Shown here one piece after another: positions 6,291 to 11,870 of a stretch of DNA of 13,643 bases. A program made the position numbers and the translations under genes. Source of the DNA: CAIJXJ01 sp964445115 (GTDB taxonomy: Bacteria; Pseudomonadota; Gammaproteobacteria; Burkholderiales; Methylophilaceae); contig CAYUJU010000060.1 in the NCBI GenBank assembly GCA_964445115.1, positions 1 to 13,643 of the forward strand, read 5' to 3'. How positions within the stretch are numbered: position 1 is the first letter of the stretch; every line of letters begins with the position of its first letter. The notes under the pieces were generated by a model. It was given only the letters and a program-made list of their open reading frames with translations, made no database searches and was not told the DNA's origin.

Positions 6291-8281
6291 ATCAAACGTG
6301 AAGCGTGAGGGGAGGACGCGATGGTATTTGAAACATGGGGGGCGATTTGCAAACCGCCCCCCGGTGTACAGTAATTCCGCAGCACCAGCGGCAGGTAGAC
6401 CTGCCACCCGACCCACTCCGACTCGTACGCCCCGATGTCGCAGGCGGCGCCCTGCGGCCGGGTCACGCCGCGCTGGTCGCCGGTGATGCCGGCGATGCAG
6501 ACGCCGCCGTCAATCGCCGGACTGCCGGCCCGCAGTGGATGCACCAGGCTGCCGCCCTCGACGGTCAGCGGGCCGAGCAGGGGATCGGTGTCCATCCTAT
6601 CGCCGCTGGCGTCGAGGCCGCAGGTGTGGCCGTCTTCCAGGTTGTGGCCGTTGGAGGTCAGCGCGACATTGCAGTTCGTGCCGTTGTAGGCGACGATGGT
6701 GTCCTGCAGGAGGACGGTGCCGCTCGCCAGGAGGATGCCACCTCCCCCGCTCGCAGCCGTGTTGCTGGCGACGGTGGTGAAGGTCATCACGGACGTGCCG
6801 CCGTTGCTATAGAGGCCGCCGCCGCTTCCGCTGGCCTTGTTGCCGCTCACGGTGCTGTTGACCAGGGTCAGCGTGCCGGTATCGTTGTAGAGGCCGCCGC
6901 CGACTTGGGCGGTGTTGCTGACGATCTGCCCCCCGCTCAGCGTCGCCGTGCCCGAGTAGACATGCACCCCGCCGCCGTATTGGGCGGTGTTGAGGGCGAT
7001 GGTGCTGGCGCCGGTCTGGGTGAAGGCCGCTGTGTTCCCGTAAACGCGCACCCCGCCGCCGAGGCTGGCGGTGTTGCTGACGATCTGCCCCCCGCTCAGC
7101 GTCGCGCTGCCAGAGTCAACGTACACCCCGCCGCCGAGGCTGGCGGTGTTGCTCACGATCTGCCCCCCGCTCAGCGTCGCGCGGCCATCGCTGACGTACA
7201 CCCCGCCGCCCCGCGGGGCAGTGTTGCGGGCGATGACACTAGTGCCGGTCTGGGTGAAGGCAGCCGCGCCCCCAACAACGCACACCCCGCCGCCGGCACC
7301 GCTGCCGGGGTCTCTGGCGGTGTTGCTCACGATCTGCCCCCCGCTCAGCGTCGCGCGGCCATACCAGACGTACACCCCGCCGCCGCAGTATTGGGCGGTG
7401 TTGCTGGCGATCTCTCCCCCGCTCAGCGTCGCCGTGCCCGAGTAGACGCACACCCCGCCGCCGTATTGGGCGGTGTTGAGGGCGATGGTGCTGGCGCCGG
7501 TCTGGGTGAAGGCCGCCGTAGCCTGGTCAACGTACACCCCGCCGCCATACCAGGCGGCGGTGTTGCTGACGATCCCTCCCCCGCTCAGCGTCGCGCGGCC
7601 CTGGGCAACGTACACCCCGCCGCCGTAGTACGTGGCGGTGTTGCTGACGATCTGCCCCCCGCTAAACGTAACGCTGCGAGCCCCAACGTACACCCCGCCG
7701 CCCTCGGTGGCGGCGTTGCTCACGACAACGGTGTTGATGAGCACCAGATTGTCGGCGGTACGGATGCCGCCACCCTCGGCGGCGCCGGGATTGCCGTTGT
7801 AGATCGTCACCCCCGAGATCACTACCGTCCCTGCTCTCAGCCCCAGGTGGATGTCCAGGACCCGGTCAATGCCCGTGGCGTCAATGGTCGTCAGGTCCGC
7901 CCCGACCCCCGCGATGGTGATTGCCTGGGCCCTGGCGATGTCCAGGTCGCCGGTGAGGCCGGCGTCTTCCCCCGCGCCGGTGCGCGTCAGGACGTACGTC
8001 CCCTTGCTCAGGCTGATCGTATCCACCAGCCCGTTGCCGTGTGCCACGACGATCGCGTCGCGCAGCGAGCAATGCGCGTCGCAAACGCCGTCATAGTCGT
8101 CGGCAAAGGTGGTGACGGTAAAGGTCGCCGCGCGGGCCACCCGCAGGCCGGCGCCCAGCAGGCACGTCACGGCCAGGGTCAGCCCCAGGCTGAGGGCGAA
8201 CACGGCCAGCAAGCGCCTGCTCCGCGCCGTCCTCTGGCCCAGACTCCGGTCAAAACCCATTGGGATTGAATGTGTTTTCAT
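6233..8281 (-). CDS. Secreted right-handed beta-helix protein (CSLREAI, choice-of-anchor Q, YLPLVLRN tail)
   Basis: 682 residues. ATG at 8279-8281 has AGGAGG at 8289-8294. Residues 1-51 contain a signal peptide after a basic start (LLAVFALSLGLTLAV, cleavage near VARA). CSLRDAI at 71-77 matches the CSLREAI domain. From ~100 to ~560 runs a beta-helix of many units of the form SGGQIVSNTAxxGGGVYV, like polymorphic outer-membrane-type repeats, some alternating with AAFTQTGASTIALNTA. GSPAIDGG, GDQRGVTRPQG and CDIGAYE near 600-625 match the choice-of-anchor Q domain. VYLPLVLRN ends at residue 636, where proteins of this kind usually stop. Here 46 more residues follow, read through the hairpin at 6337-6362 and opposite the plus-strand fragment, so the original stop may have been lost. 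Probably surface-exposed or extracellular; no catalytic residues for pectate lyase activity were identified. Confidence 0.88.
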   Translation of the reverse strand: MKTHSIPMGFDRSLGQRTARSRRLLAVFALSLGLTLAVTCLLGAGLRVARAATFTVTTFADDYDGVCDAHCSLRDAIVVAHGNGLVDTISLSKGTYVLTRTGAGEDAGLTGDLDIARAQAITIAGVGADLTTIDATGIDRVLDIHLGLRAGTVVISGVTIYNGNPGAAEGGGIRTADNLVLINTVVVSNAATEGGGVYVGARSVTFSGGQIVSNTATYYGGGVYVAQGRATLSGGGIVSNTAAWYGGGVYVDQATAAFTQTGASTIALNTAQYGGGVCVYSGTATLSGGEIASNTAQYCGGGVYVWYGRATLSGGQIVSNTARDPGSGAGGGVCVVGGAAAFTQTGTSVIARNTAPRGGGVYVSDGRATLSGGQIVSNTASLGGGVYVDSGSATLSGGQIVSNTASLGGGVRVYGNTAAFTQTGASTIALNTAQYGGGVHVYSGTATLSGGQIVSNTAQVGGGLYNDTGTLTLVNSTVSGNKASGSGGGLYSNGGTSVMTFTTVASNTAASGGGGILLASGTVLLQDTIVAYNGTNCNVALTSNGHNLEDGHTCGLDASGDRMDTDPLLGPLTVEGGSLVHPLRAGSPAIDGGVCIAGITGDQRGVTRPQGAACDIGAYESEWVGWQVYLPLVLRNYCTPGGGLQIAPHVSNTIASSPHASRLIPPPPAFPSSKRPAARPAR
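6337..6362. repeat. GC-rich stem-loop inside the 3' end of the beta-helix frame
   Basis: GGGGGGCG (6337-6344) pairs perfectly with CGCCCCCC (6355-6362); the centre contains the palindrome TTTGCAAA. It begins 26 codons or so after YLPLVLRN is expected to end the protein. No T-run follows on either strand, so I do not call it an intrinsic terminator. It has the look of a mobile palindromic repeat. Confidence 0.7.
6935..7035. repeat. Direct repeat within beta-helix gene, distal copy
   Basis: This ~100-bp stretch matches 7421-7521 almost exactly at an offset of 486 bp (162 codons, in frame). It encodes the AAFTQTGASTIALNTAQYG unit plus GGGVHVYSGTATLSGG. Shorter units of the same gene (NTAxxGGGVYV) repeat throughout 6900-7700. 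Confidence 0.8.
7421..7521. repeat. Direct repeat within beta-helix gene, proximal copy
   Basis: Partner of 6935-7035, offset 486 bp. The main protein difference is GGGVCVYSG here against GGGVHVYSG in the other copy. Confidence 0.8.
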
Positions 8282-8304
8282 TTCGATTCCTCCTTATGTT
8301 TCCC

Positions 8305-8353
8305 GACCTGGGAGGTCTCTGGCGAACCGAGGGTTCGCACGACCTCCCAGGTC
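8305..8353. repeat. Nested inverted repeat in the leader of the beta-helix gene
   Basis: GACCTGGGAGGT (8305-8316) has its core mirrored by ACCTCCCAGGTC (8342-8353), forming a perfect 12-bp outer stem. Inside it GCGAACC (8322-8328) and GGTTCGC (8332-8338) form a 7-bp stem with loop GAG. It lies 11 nt upstream of the beta-helix ribosome site. The half-site GACCTGG.AGGTC recurs at 12474-12486. It may be a mobile repeat or a leader structure affecting expression. Confidence 0.8.
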
Positions 8354-8357
8354 CATA

Positions 8358-8413
8358 TCAATCGTTCCGCAGCGCCAGTCCTTCAGTTCTTCAGCACCAG
8401 CGGCAGGGACCTC
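8358..8413 (-). pseudogene. Orphan 3' ends with LPLVLKN* and LALRND* tails
   Basis: The minus strand reads RSLPLVLKN then TGA at 8383-8385. In another frame it continues GLALRND then TGA at 8358-8360. Both resemble the YLPLVLRN tail of Chloroflexota secreted proteins, with no body attached: upstream lies the palindrome at 8415-8448. I interpret them as decayed ends of lost secreted-protein genes. The second match is short and could be chance. Confidence 0.4.
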
Positions 8414-8414
8414 G

Positions 8415-8448
8415 CCCCTCCCCTCGCCGTTGCGGAGAGGGGAGGGGG
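8415..8448. repeat. GGGGAGGGG palindromic repeat, copy 1
   Basis: CCCCTCCCCTCGCCG, loop TTG, then CGGAGAGGGGAGGGG form a long stem with one mismatch. The same element occurs perfectly paired at 9704-9738. In both places it lies just beyond a YLPCVLRNH stop codon. Such C/G-rich palindromes are widespread repeats in many bacterial genomes. Confidence 0.8.
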
Positions 8449-8465
8449 TTGGGGGTGGGGTGAGG

Positions 8466-8570
8466 TCAATGGTTCCGCAGCACGCACGGCAGGTACGTGC
8501 AGCAGCACTGATTGCCGCCGCTGGGGCTGACCGGCCCCAACAGCCGATACCTCCCGCCGCTGGCGATGAC
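8466..8570 (-). pseudogene. Truncated copy of the 87-residue CCC/YLPCVLRNH peptide gene
   Basis: The minus strand reads ASVIASGGRYRLLGPVSPSG then GNQCCCTYLPCVLRNH and TGA (8466-8468), nearly the same as the last 37 residues of the gene at 9756-10019. A stop codon (TGA) precedes the fragment and no signal peptide remains. Nucleotide matching with 9711-9862 is at a constant offset of 1290 bp with roughly nine differences, and it extends past the stop into the palindrome. It is a duplicated 3' end, not an independent gene. Confidence 0.75.
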
Positions 8571-8589
8571 ACTTGCCTGTCAGCCACCA

Positions 8590-8608
8590 CCCTGAGCCTG
8601 TTGAAGGG
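8590..8608. repeat. Short interspersed motif CCCTGAGCCTGTTGAAGGG
   Basis: This 19-bp sequence resembles the CCCTGAG..TGTCGAAGGG motif found scattered through many environmental bacterial genomes, recalled from general knowledge. It lies in the non-coding stretch between the lower-GC membrane gene and the truncated peptide copy. The rest of 8609-8690 shows nothing further. Confidence 0.45.
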
Positions 8609-8690
8609 TCGTGCCGACCAGCGAGCCACACGCTTTCTCAATGCACATTGTGCTCACGCGAAAGCGAGGCCAAGGCACGTTCGATTTTCA

Positions 8691-9329
8691 TCATGCGTTT
8701 GCTACTCGATAAGAGCCAATCGCGTCAGCCAGGTCGCACAAGGTTTCCAGGATGTTGTACAACTTGTTCGAGTCTTGCTCCATCCCTGCCTGTACATACA
8801 CCAGGTGCTGTTGCTGAACGTTGATCCCAAATACATCGGGACTTTGTGCCAGGCGTCCGAACGAAAGCGCCGCCCCAATCAAGTGGTTGCCCAGGTCTTG
8901 CGGCTCAACCGTCAACTGTTCGTCTTTTCGGATGGTCATCTGGATACCCGCCGGGTTTTGGATGGTGAGGTGAAACTGTGTGAAATACTTTTGCCCGGTG
9001 ACCATCATCGCTCGTCCGCTGTACTGATCGCGTGTCAGGTTGCTGAGAGCAACCGGGTAACCGCGATAGGTTCCGGTCACACGACCGGTCAGGTTGGCAA
9101 CATTGCTGCCGAACAGTTTGTCCATCGCCGGGTTGGATGCAGGCGTTTTCAATTCCCACTGTAGACCCGTGCGCGAGACGAATTCATCCCAACTGCGCTT
9201 TTTGGCCGTGACGAGGCCCTGGAACCCCCGAAATGCTTTGAGCTTTGAGGCAATGGATAGAGCCGCGATAACCAGAAAGCCGAGGCAGCACGAGGACATG
9301 ACGAGATAAGAAAAGAGATCTTTAGACAT
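8691..9329 (-). CDS. Membrane-anchored protein of unknown function
   Basis: About 212 residues. Two adjacent ATGs occur (9330-9332 and 9327-9329). I prefer the second because GAGG at about 9336-9339 is six nt from it and only three from the first. Near the N-terminus, YLVMSSCCLGFLVIAALSIA forms one membrane segment followed by basic KLKAFR. The rest is a soluble domain with SWDEFVSRTGLQWEL, then LTGRVTGTYRGYPVALSNL, then YFTQFHLTIQNPAGIQMTIR. This gives a pattern of a WxxFxxxTGL helix then paired beta strands, somewhat like small bacterial DUF proteins that keep a G-x-x-x-G-r-x-V strand; no family is recognised. The C-terminus is helical (NKLYNILETLCDLADAIG). Base composition is in the mid-50s percent GC in three lines counted, against about 75 percent in a line of the SARP gene, suggesting separate origin. 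No neighbour is clearly cotranscribed. Confidence 0.8.
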   Translation of the reverse strand: MSKDLFSYLVMSSCCLGFLVIAALSIASKLKAFRGFQGLVTAKKRSWDEFVSRTGLQWELKTPASNPAMDKLFGSNVANLTGRVTGTYRGYPVALSNLTRDQYSGRAMMVTGQKYFTQFHLTIQNPAGIQMTIRKDEQLTVEPQDLGNHLIGAALSFGRLAQSPDVFGINVQQQHLVYVQAGMEQDSNKLYNILETLCDLADAIGSYRVANA

Positions 9330-9391
9330 CATTTACCTCTAATTCAGGGTTTTGCTCTTATTGAATTTCGTCCCGCAAAAGGAACAGGTGG

Positions 9392-9456
9392 TGCACCGTT
9401 TACAGGTGCAGAGCGGGCCATAGCCCGCTCGTCCGCAGGATTATGATCCTGCGGAC
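9392..9456. repeat. Three contiguous perfect stem-loops
   Basis: Stem-loop 1: TGCACC, loop GTTTACA, GGTGCA (9392-9410). Stem-loop 2: GAGCGGGC, loop CATA, GCCCGCTC (9411-9430). Stem-loop 3: GTCCGCAGGAT, loop TATG, ATCCTGCGGAC (9431-9456). They abut with no spacer. The third shares its core with the palindrome at 6163-6190. They lie 60-125 bp upstream of the membrane protein start, perhaps as a leader RNA or a palindromic repeat cluster. No T-run follows. Confidence 0.85.
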
Positions 9457-9562
9457 GCCTATAGTTTGTGGCAACAGCGCTGAGTGTTCGATTTTCAACG
9501 CGAGACTCAATAATGACGCTTTGGTGTGTGCACTTTCATCGTAACCCAGCCCTGCCTGTACC

Positions 9563-9700
9563 TTATAGAACATGGATCTGGTCATAAGATGGCAGGTCCG
9601 GGGCCGGCGTTATCAAGTCGTTCCCCCCCACGCGCCGCCGCAGGAACTCGAACGTCTCGTCCAGGCCGGCAAAAGTCCAGATCCCCCGGCGGCTGCGCTG
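9563..9700 (-). pseudogene. Fragment of a small-protein C-terminus (FAGLDETFEFLRRRVG)
   Basis: The minus strand reads IWTFAGLDETFEFLRRRVGG then NDLITPAPDLPSYDQIHVL and TAA (9563-9565). FxxLxxxxxFL resembles the end of smalls A and B (YFRDWxTLxxxL). The upstream side is cut off by the palindrome at 9704-9738 and no start codon was found. Its DNA shares 20 identical bases (9627-9646) with 11835-11854, where FLRRRVG is also encoded. The segment 9457-9562 between this and the stem-loops shows nothing I can identify. Confidence 0.4.
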
Positions 9701-9703
9701 CCA

Positions 9704-9738
9704 CCCCCTCCCCTCTCCGTTGCGGAGAGGGGAGGGGG
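9704..9738. repeat. GGGGAGGGG palindromic repeat, copy 2
   Basis: A perfect 16-bp stem (CCCCCTCCCCTCTCCG and its complement) with loop TTG, 17 bp past the stop of the 87-residue peptide gene. It lacks a T-run, so it is not a classical terminator, although the stem could protect the mRNA 3' end. Copy 1 is at 8415-8448. Confidence 0.85.
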
Positions 9739-9755
9739 TTGGGGGTGGGGTGAGG

Positions 9756-10019
9756 TCAATGGTTCCGCAGCACGCACGGCAGGTAAGTGCAGCAGCACTG
9801 GTTGCCGCCGCTGGGGCTGGCCGGTCCTAACAGCCGATACCCCCCGCCGCTGGCGACGACATCCACCGACGCGCTCGCGCCGACCAGCCGGTAGCGTCCT
9901 CCACTGAGGATCGCTGTGCCAGCCGGGGCAACAGCCACGCCAGGCCCGGCGCGCGCGAGCGTGATGGAGACGAGCGCCAGCGCGACCGCCAGCATCAACA
10001 AGAAGAGTTTTCGCTTCAT
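9756..10019 (-). CDS. Small secreted peptide with SGG-YRL repeats, CCC motif and YLPCVLRNH tail
   Basis: 87 residues. The ATG overlaps the stop of the upstream gene as ATGA (10016-10019), implying translational coupling. Residues 1-23 are a signal peptide (MKRKLFLLMLAVALALVSITLARA). Two similar units follow: ILSGGRYRLVGA (37-48) and VASGGGYRLLGPA (55-67). Then comes PSGGNQCCCTYLPCVLRNH with four cysteines near the end. Short SGGGYRL units followed by a YLPLVLR-like tail are a pattern I associate with Chloroflexota secreted proteins. The Cys within the tail (LPCVL) and the adjoining CCC are distinctive and could form disulfides or be a processing site; that is inference. It is probably made with, and may work with, the GVYG-repeat protein encoded just before it. 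A truncated copy remains at 8466-8570. Confidence 0.82.
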   Translation of the reverse strand: MKRKLFLLMLAVALALVSITLARAGPGVAVAPAGTAILSGGRYRLVGASASVDVVASGGGYRLLGPASPSGGNQCCCTYLPCVLRNH

Positions 10020-11476
10020 CGCTTCACCACCATCACGTTGAACTTTGTGTCATCCGGTATTGCAGCAGCGTTACTGTAGATCACCCAACGCTGACCAAGC
10101 CCGCAGATATTGTTTTGATCGTACTGCACAGAAAGCAACGTGGCATTGGCGGGACCAACGCCAGAGCCCAGCGTACCCCCGTTGAGTGTGACAAACAGGA
10201 TGGCGTTCGGATCACCGTTCGTCAGGGGGTTGTTGATGACGGTAGCGTAACCGCCCATGCAGGAGTTCGGAGTCCAGCCGCCGGTGCGCATCTGGTGGAT
10301 GAACACCGTTGTGCTCGAGCCCACGCCGGCGCCCTTCACCCTGAACGCGCCCCCTTCGATGCTCAAGGCAGTACCCGTGACGACGGAATTGTAGGCCACC
10401 ACACCCGTCCCGGTGACAGCGGTAGTTTCACCCCACACGCCGATGCCGCCCGCCGCGTTGTTTCGACCCACCACAGCGGCCCAGCCGGTTCTGGACGAGA
10501 TGCCCACAACACCGTTAGGACCAGTGCCATACACGCCGGTGCCGCTGGCATTGGTGCCATACACGCCGTAACCGCCGGAGCTACTGCTCTGGCCATACAC
10601 GCCGTAGTTGGTACCACTGGTGGCGGTGGCCTGGCCATGCACCGCCGTCCCGGTGACAGCGGTAGTTTCACCCCACACGCCGATGCCGCCCGCCGCGTTG
10701 TTTCGACCTACCACAGCGGCCCAGCCGGTGCTGGACGAGATGCCCACAACACCGTTAGGACCATTGCCGTACACGCCTGTCCCGTTGGTGGAGTGACCGT
10801 ACATGCCTCTCCCGTCGGTGGAGTAACCGTACACGCCCCAGGCATTTGATCCCGTATTGGCAATCCCCTCGATGCCGGTGCCGTTTAAAGATGTACTTTC
10901 CACGCTGAGCCCAAGAAAGTACGCACCTACCCAATTCTCTCCCAGGTGGTCGTGCGCACAGGCGGGGCCGGCGGACGGACTGGCCGGCGCCAAGAGCGCC
11001 GCCGCGCTCAACTGCTGGCGTGGGGAGAGCCGCGTGAACTCCGCCTCCCCCGGCCCGCGCACCCCCACCTCCAGCCACAGCCCGCCCTCCTTCGCGCCAT
11101 CCGGCAGCGGGCTGACGTTCCCCAGCGCAGCCGTGAAAGCCCCGCCTTGCACCGCCACGCCCGTCTGCGTCTCAGTCCACAGCGCTTCCCCGCCGCTCTC
11201 GGCGGCGTAGAGGGCAAAGGTGAAGTCGTAAGCCCCGTCGGGGACCGGCTGCCCGGCCTCGTCGGTCAGGCGGCCGGAGTAGGGGATGGTCGCGCCCCCT
11301 GGCCCCGGCTGCTGGGCCACCGCGCCAGCCAGGGCTGGCGCGTCAGCCTCGGCTGGCGCGTCAGCCTCGGCTGGCGGCAGCGCGCGGGCCGTATTGGCAA
11401 CCTGTGGGCCAATGCCCACTGCCAGCATCACAGCGCTGGCAGCCAGAACGATGGATAGTATTCTTTTGGTAGACAT
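10016..11476 (-). CDS. Secreted GVYG-repeat protein with DUF7452-like C-terminus
   Basis: 486 residues. ATG at 11474-11476 has GGGAGGG a few nt upstream. Residues 1-31 form a signal peptide (ILSIVLAASAVMLAVGIG). A low-complexity AEADAP segment (36-49) follows. Residues ~62-160 form a beta domain (IPYSGRLTDEAGQPVPDG, YDFTFALYAAESGGEALW) common at the start of secreted proteins in this phylum. Residues ~190-370 hold repeats of the form GVYGxSxxGxGVYG and GTGVYGTGPNGVVG; residues 237-279 and 317-359 are near-identical. The C-terminal ~110 residues (TTVFIHQ, NPLTNGDPNAILFVTLNGG, QRWVIYSNAAAIPDDTKFNV) resemble DUF7452. There is no YLPLVLRN tail; that tail is on the small coupled peptide instead. 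Probably an extracellular structural or surface protein; no enzymatic motif seen. Confidence 0.88.
   Translation of the reverse strand: MSTKRILSIVLAASAVMLAVGIGPQVANTARALPPAEADAPAEADAPALAGAVAQQPGPGGATIPYSGRLTDEAGQPVPDGAYDFTFALYAAESGGEALWTETQTGVAVQGGAFTAALGNVSPLPDGAKEGGLWLEVGVRGPGEAEFTRLSPRQQLSAAALLAPASPSAGPACAHDHLGENWVGAYFLGLSVESTSLNGTGIEGIANTGSNAWGVYGYSTDGRGMYGHSTNGTGVYGNGPNGVVGISSSTGWAAVVGRNNAAGGIGVWGETTAVTGTAVHGQATATSGTNYGVYGQSSSSGGYGVYGTNASGTGVYGTGPNGVVGISSRTGWAAVVGRNNAAGGIGVWGETTAVTGTGVVAYNSVVTGTALSIEGGAFRVKGAGVGSSTTVFIHQMRTGGWTPNSCMGGYATVINNPLTNGDPNAILFVTLNGGTLGSGVGPANATLLSVQYDQNNICGLGQRWVIYSNAAAIPDDTKFNVMVVKR
10405..10523. repeat. Direct repeat in the GVYG gene, distal copy
   Basis: About 119 bp nearly identical to 10645-10763 (offset 240 bp, 80 codons). 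It encodes NGVVGISSRTGWAAVVGRNN and GGIGVWGETTAVTGT. Only a few substitutions were seen, suggesting recent duplication or conversion. Confidence 0.85.
10645..10763. repeat. Direct repeat in the GVYG gene, proximal copy
   Basis: Partner of 10405-10523, offset 240 bp, encoding residues 237-279 of the protein. Confidence 0.85.
11334..11376. repeat. 18-bp tandem repeat (AEADAP codons)
   Basis: GCTGGCGCGTCAGCCTCG occurs at 11334-11351 and again at 11352-11369, followed by a partial third unit. It encodes the EADAPA linker just after the signal peptide. Unit number may vary by slippage. Confidence 0.85.
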
Positions 11477-11685
11477 TTTTCCCTCCCGAGATGTTGGTTT
11501 TCACTCCGCTTGTTTTCGTAAACCTGCTGCTGTTTGTCCAGGCCGTCCATCACCTCCTTGTCGAGACCGCTCTCGAATGGAAAAACCGTCGCAGGAGACT
11601 CCGTGCCCCGTCCAGCGCGATGCGCTCTACCTCATACCACTACCCGGCCACTGGCTCGGCCACGCCAGCCCCGGCCTGCGCCACT

Positions 11686-11702
11686 CAGACTTCGGAAGTC
11701 TG
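11686..11702. repeat. CAGACTTC-G-GAAGTCTG palindrome
   Basis: An 8-bp perfect inverted repeat around a single G. It directly adjoins the 11-bp repeat pair at 11701-11733. The arm AGACTT/AAGTCT recalls the inner arm AGTCT/AGACT of the hairpin at 12334-12366, so the two could be relatives. Confidence 0.65.
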
Positions 11703-11733
11703 ATTTCCCAAGCGTTTCTTGAGCGTTGTGAGG
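11701..11733. promoter_or_regulatory. Second, shorter 11-bp direct-repeat array (possible SARP site)
   Basis: GCGTTTCTTGA (11712-11722) and GCGTTGTGAGG (11723-11733) are 11-bp units; TGATTTCCCAA (11701-11711) may be a degenerate third. On the minus strand this gives AACGCTC and AACGCTT 11 bp apart, the same core as the array at 12387-12431. It lies ~225 bp upstream of the GVYG gene. No good -10 was found at the expected distance, so a functional promoter is doubtful. Confidence 0.35.
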
Positions 11734-11779
11734 AGTGAAACCCCGTTTCCTGTGATCTGTCATCCATGCCCCTTGGGTA

Positions 11780-11870
11780 TCACTCTCCCGATTTCACCTC
11801 ACCGACCCCCTCCAGGCTCGATGCCTCCGGCGCGCCCACGCGCCGCCGCAGGAAGGCGACTCCAACCGCT
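11780..11870 (-). pseudogene. Fragment encoding AFLRRRVG, fused to the broken SARP gene
   Basis: A different frame from the SARP remnant reads GVAFLRRRVGAPEASSLEG then VGEVKSGE and TGA (11780-11782). FLRRRVG and 20 bases (11835-11854) are shared with the fragment at 9563-9700. A stop lies just upstream, so there is no complete gene. It suggests a deletion that joined the SARP gene to the end of a downstream small gene. Confidence 0.35.

Larger units (their letters stand above)
11477..11779. other. Non-coding stretch with a palindrome and an anti-SD complement
   Basis: No convincing gene. A plus-strand frame at 11491-11703 begins with hydrophobic residues but lacks a ribosome site and turns into low-quality sequence. 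On the minus strand AAGGAGGTGAT at 11549-11559 exactly complements the usual 16S 3' end, but the ATG it touches (11548-11550) is only 2 nt from the AGGAGG. That ATG opens a 41-codon frame overlapping the start of the GVYG gene; a leader peptide is possible but weak. The remaining features are the CAGACTTC/GAAGTCTG palindrome and the 11-bp repeats, listed separately. Confidence 0.5.

Noticed and set aside
6335..8269. Long plus-strand frame opposite the beta-helix gene (644 codons)
   Set aside because: Its HPAA/DDLPPAQRR repeats are the antisense reading of the GGGVYV repeats; the minus frame has a signal peptide, ribosome site and known domains.
9704..9738. Intrinsic terminator for the 9756-11476 operon
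   Set aside because: Strong stem but no T-run on either strand; the same element recurs elsewhere as a repeat.
11548..11559. Leader peptide started by the AAGGAGGTGAT element
   Set aside because: The ATG is only 2 nt from AGGAGG, too close for normal initiation, and the 41-codon frame has no recognisable features.
11491..11703. Plus-strand gene with hydrophobic start
   Set aside because: No ribosome site, only an N-terminal hydrophobic run, and its end is composed of the palindrome at 11686-11702.
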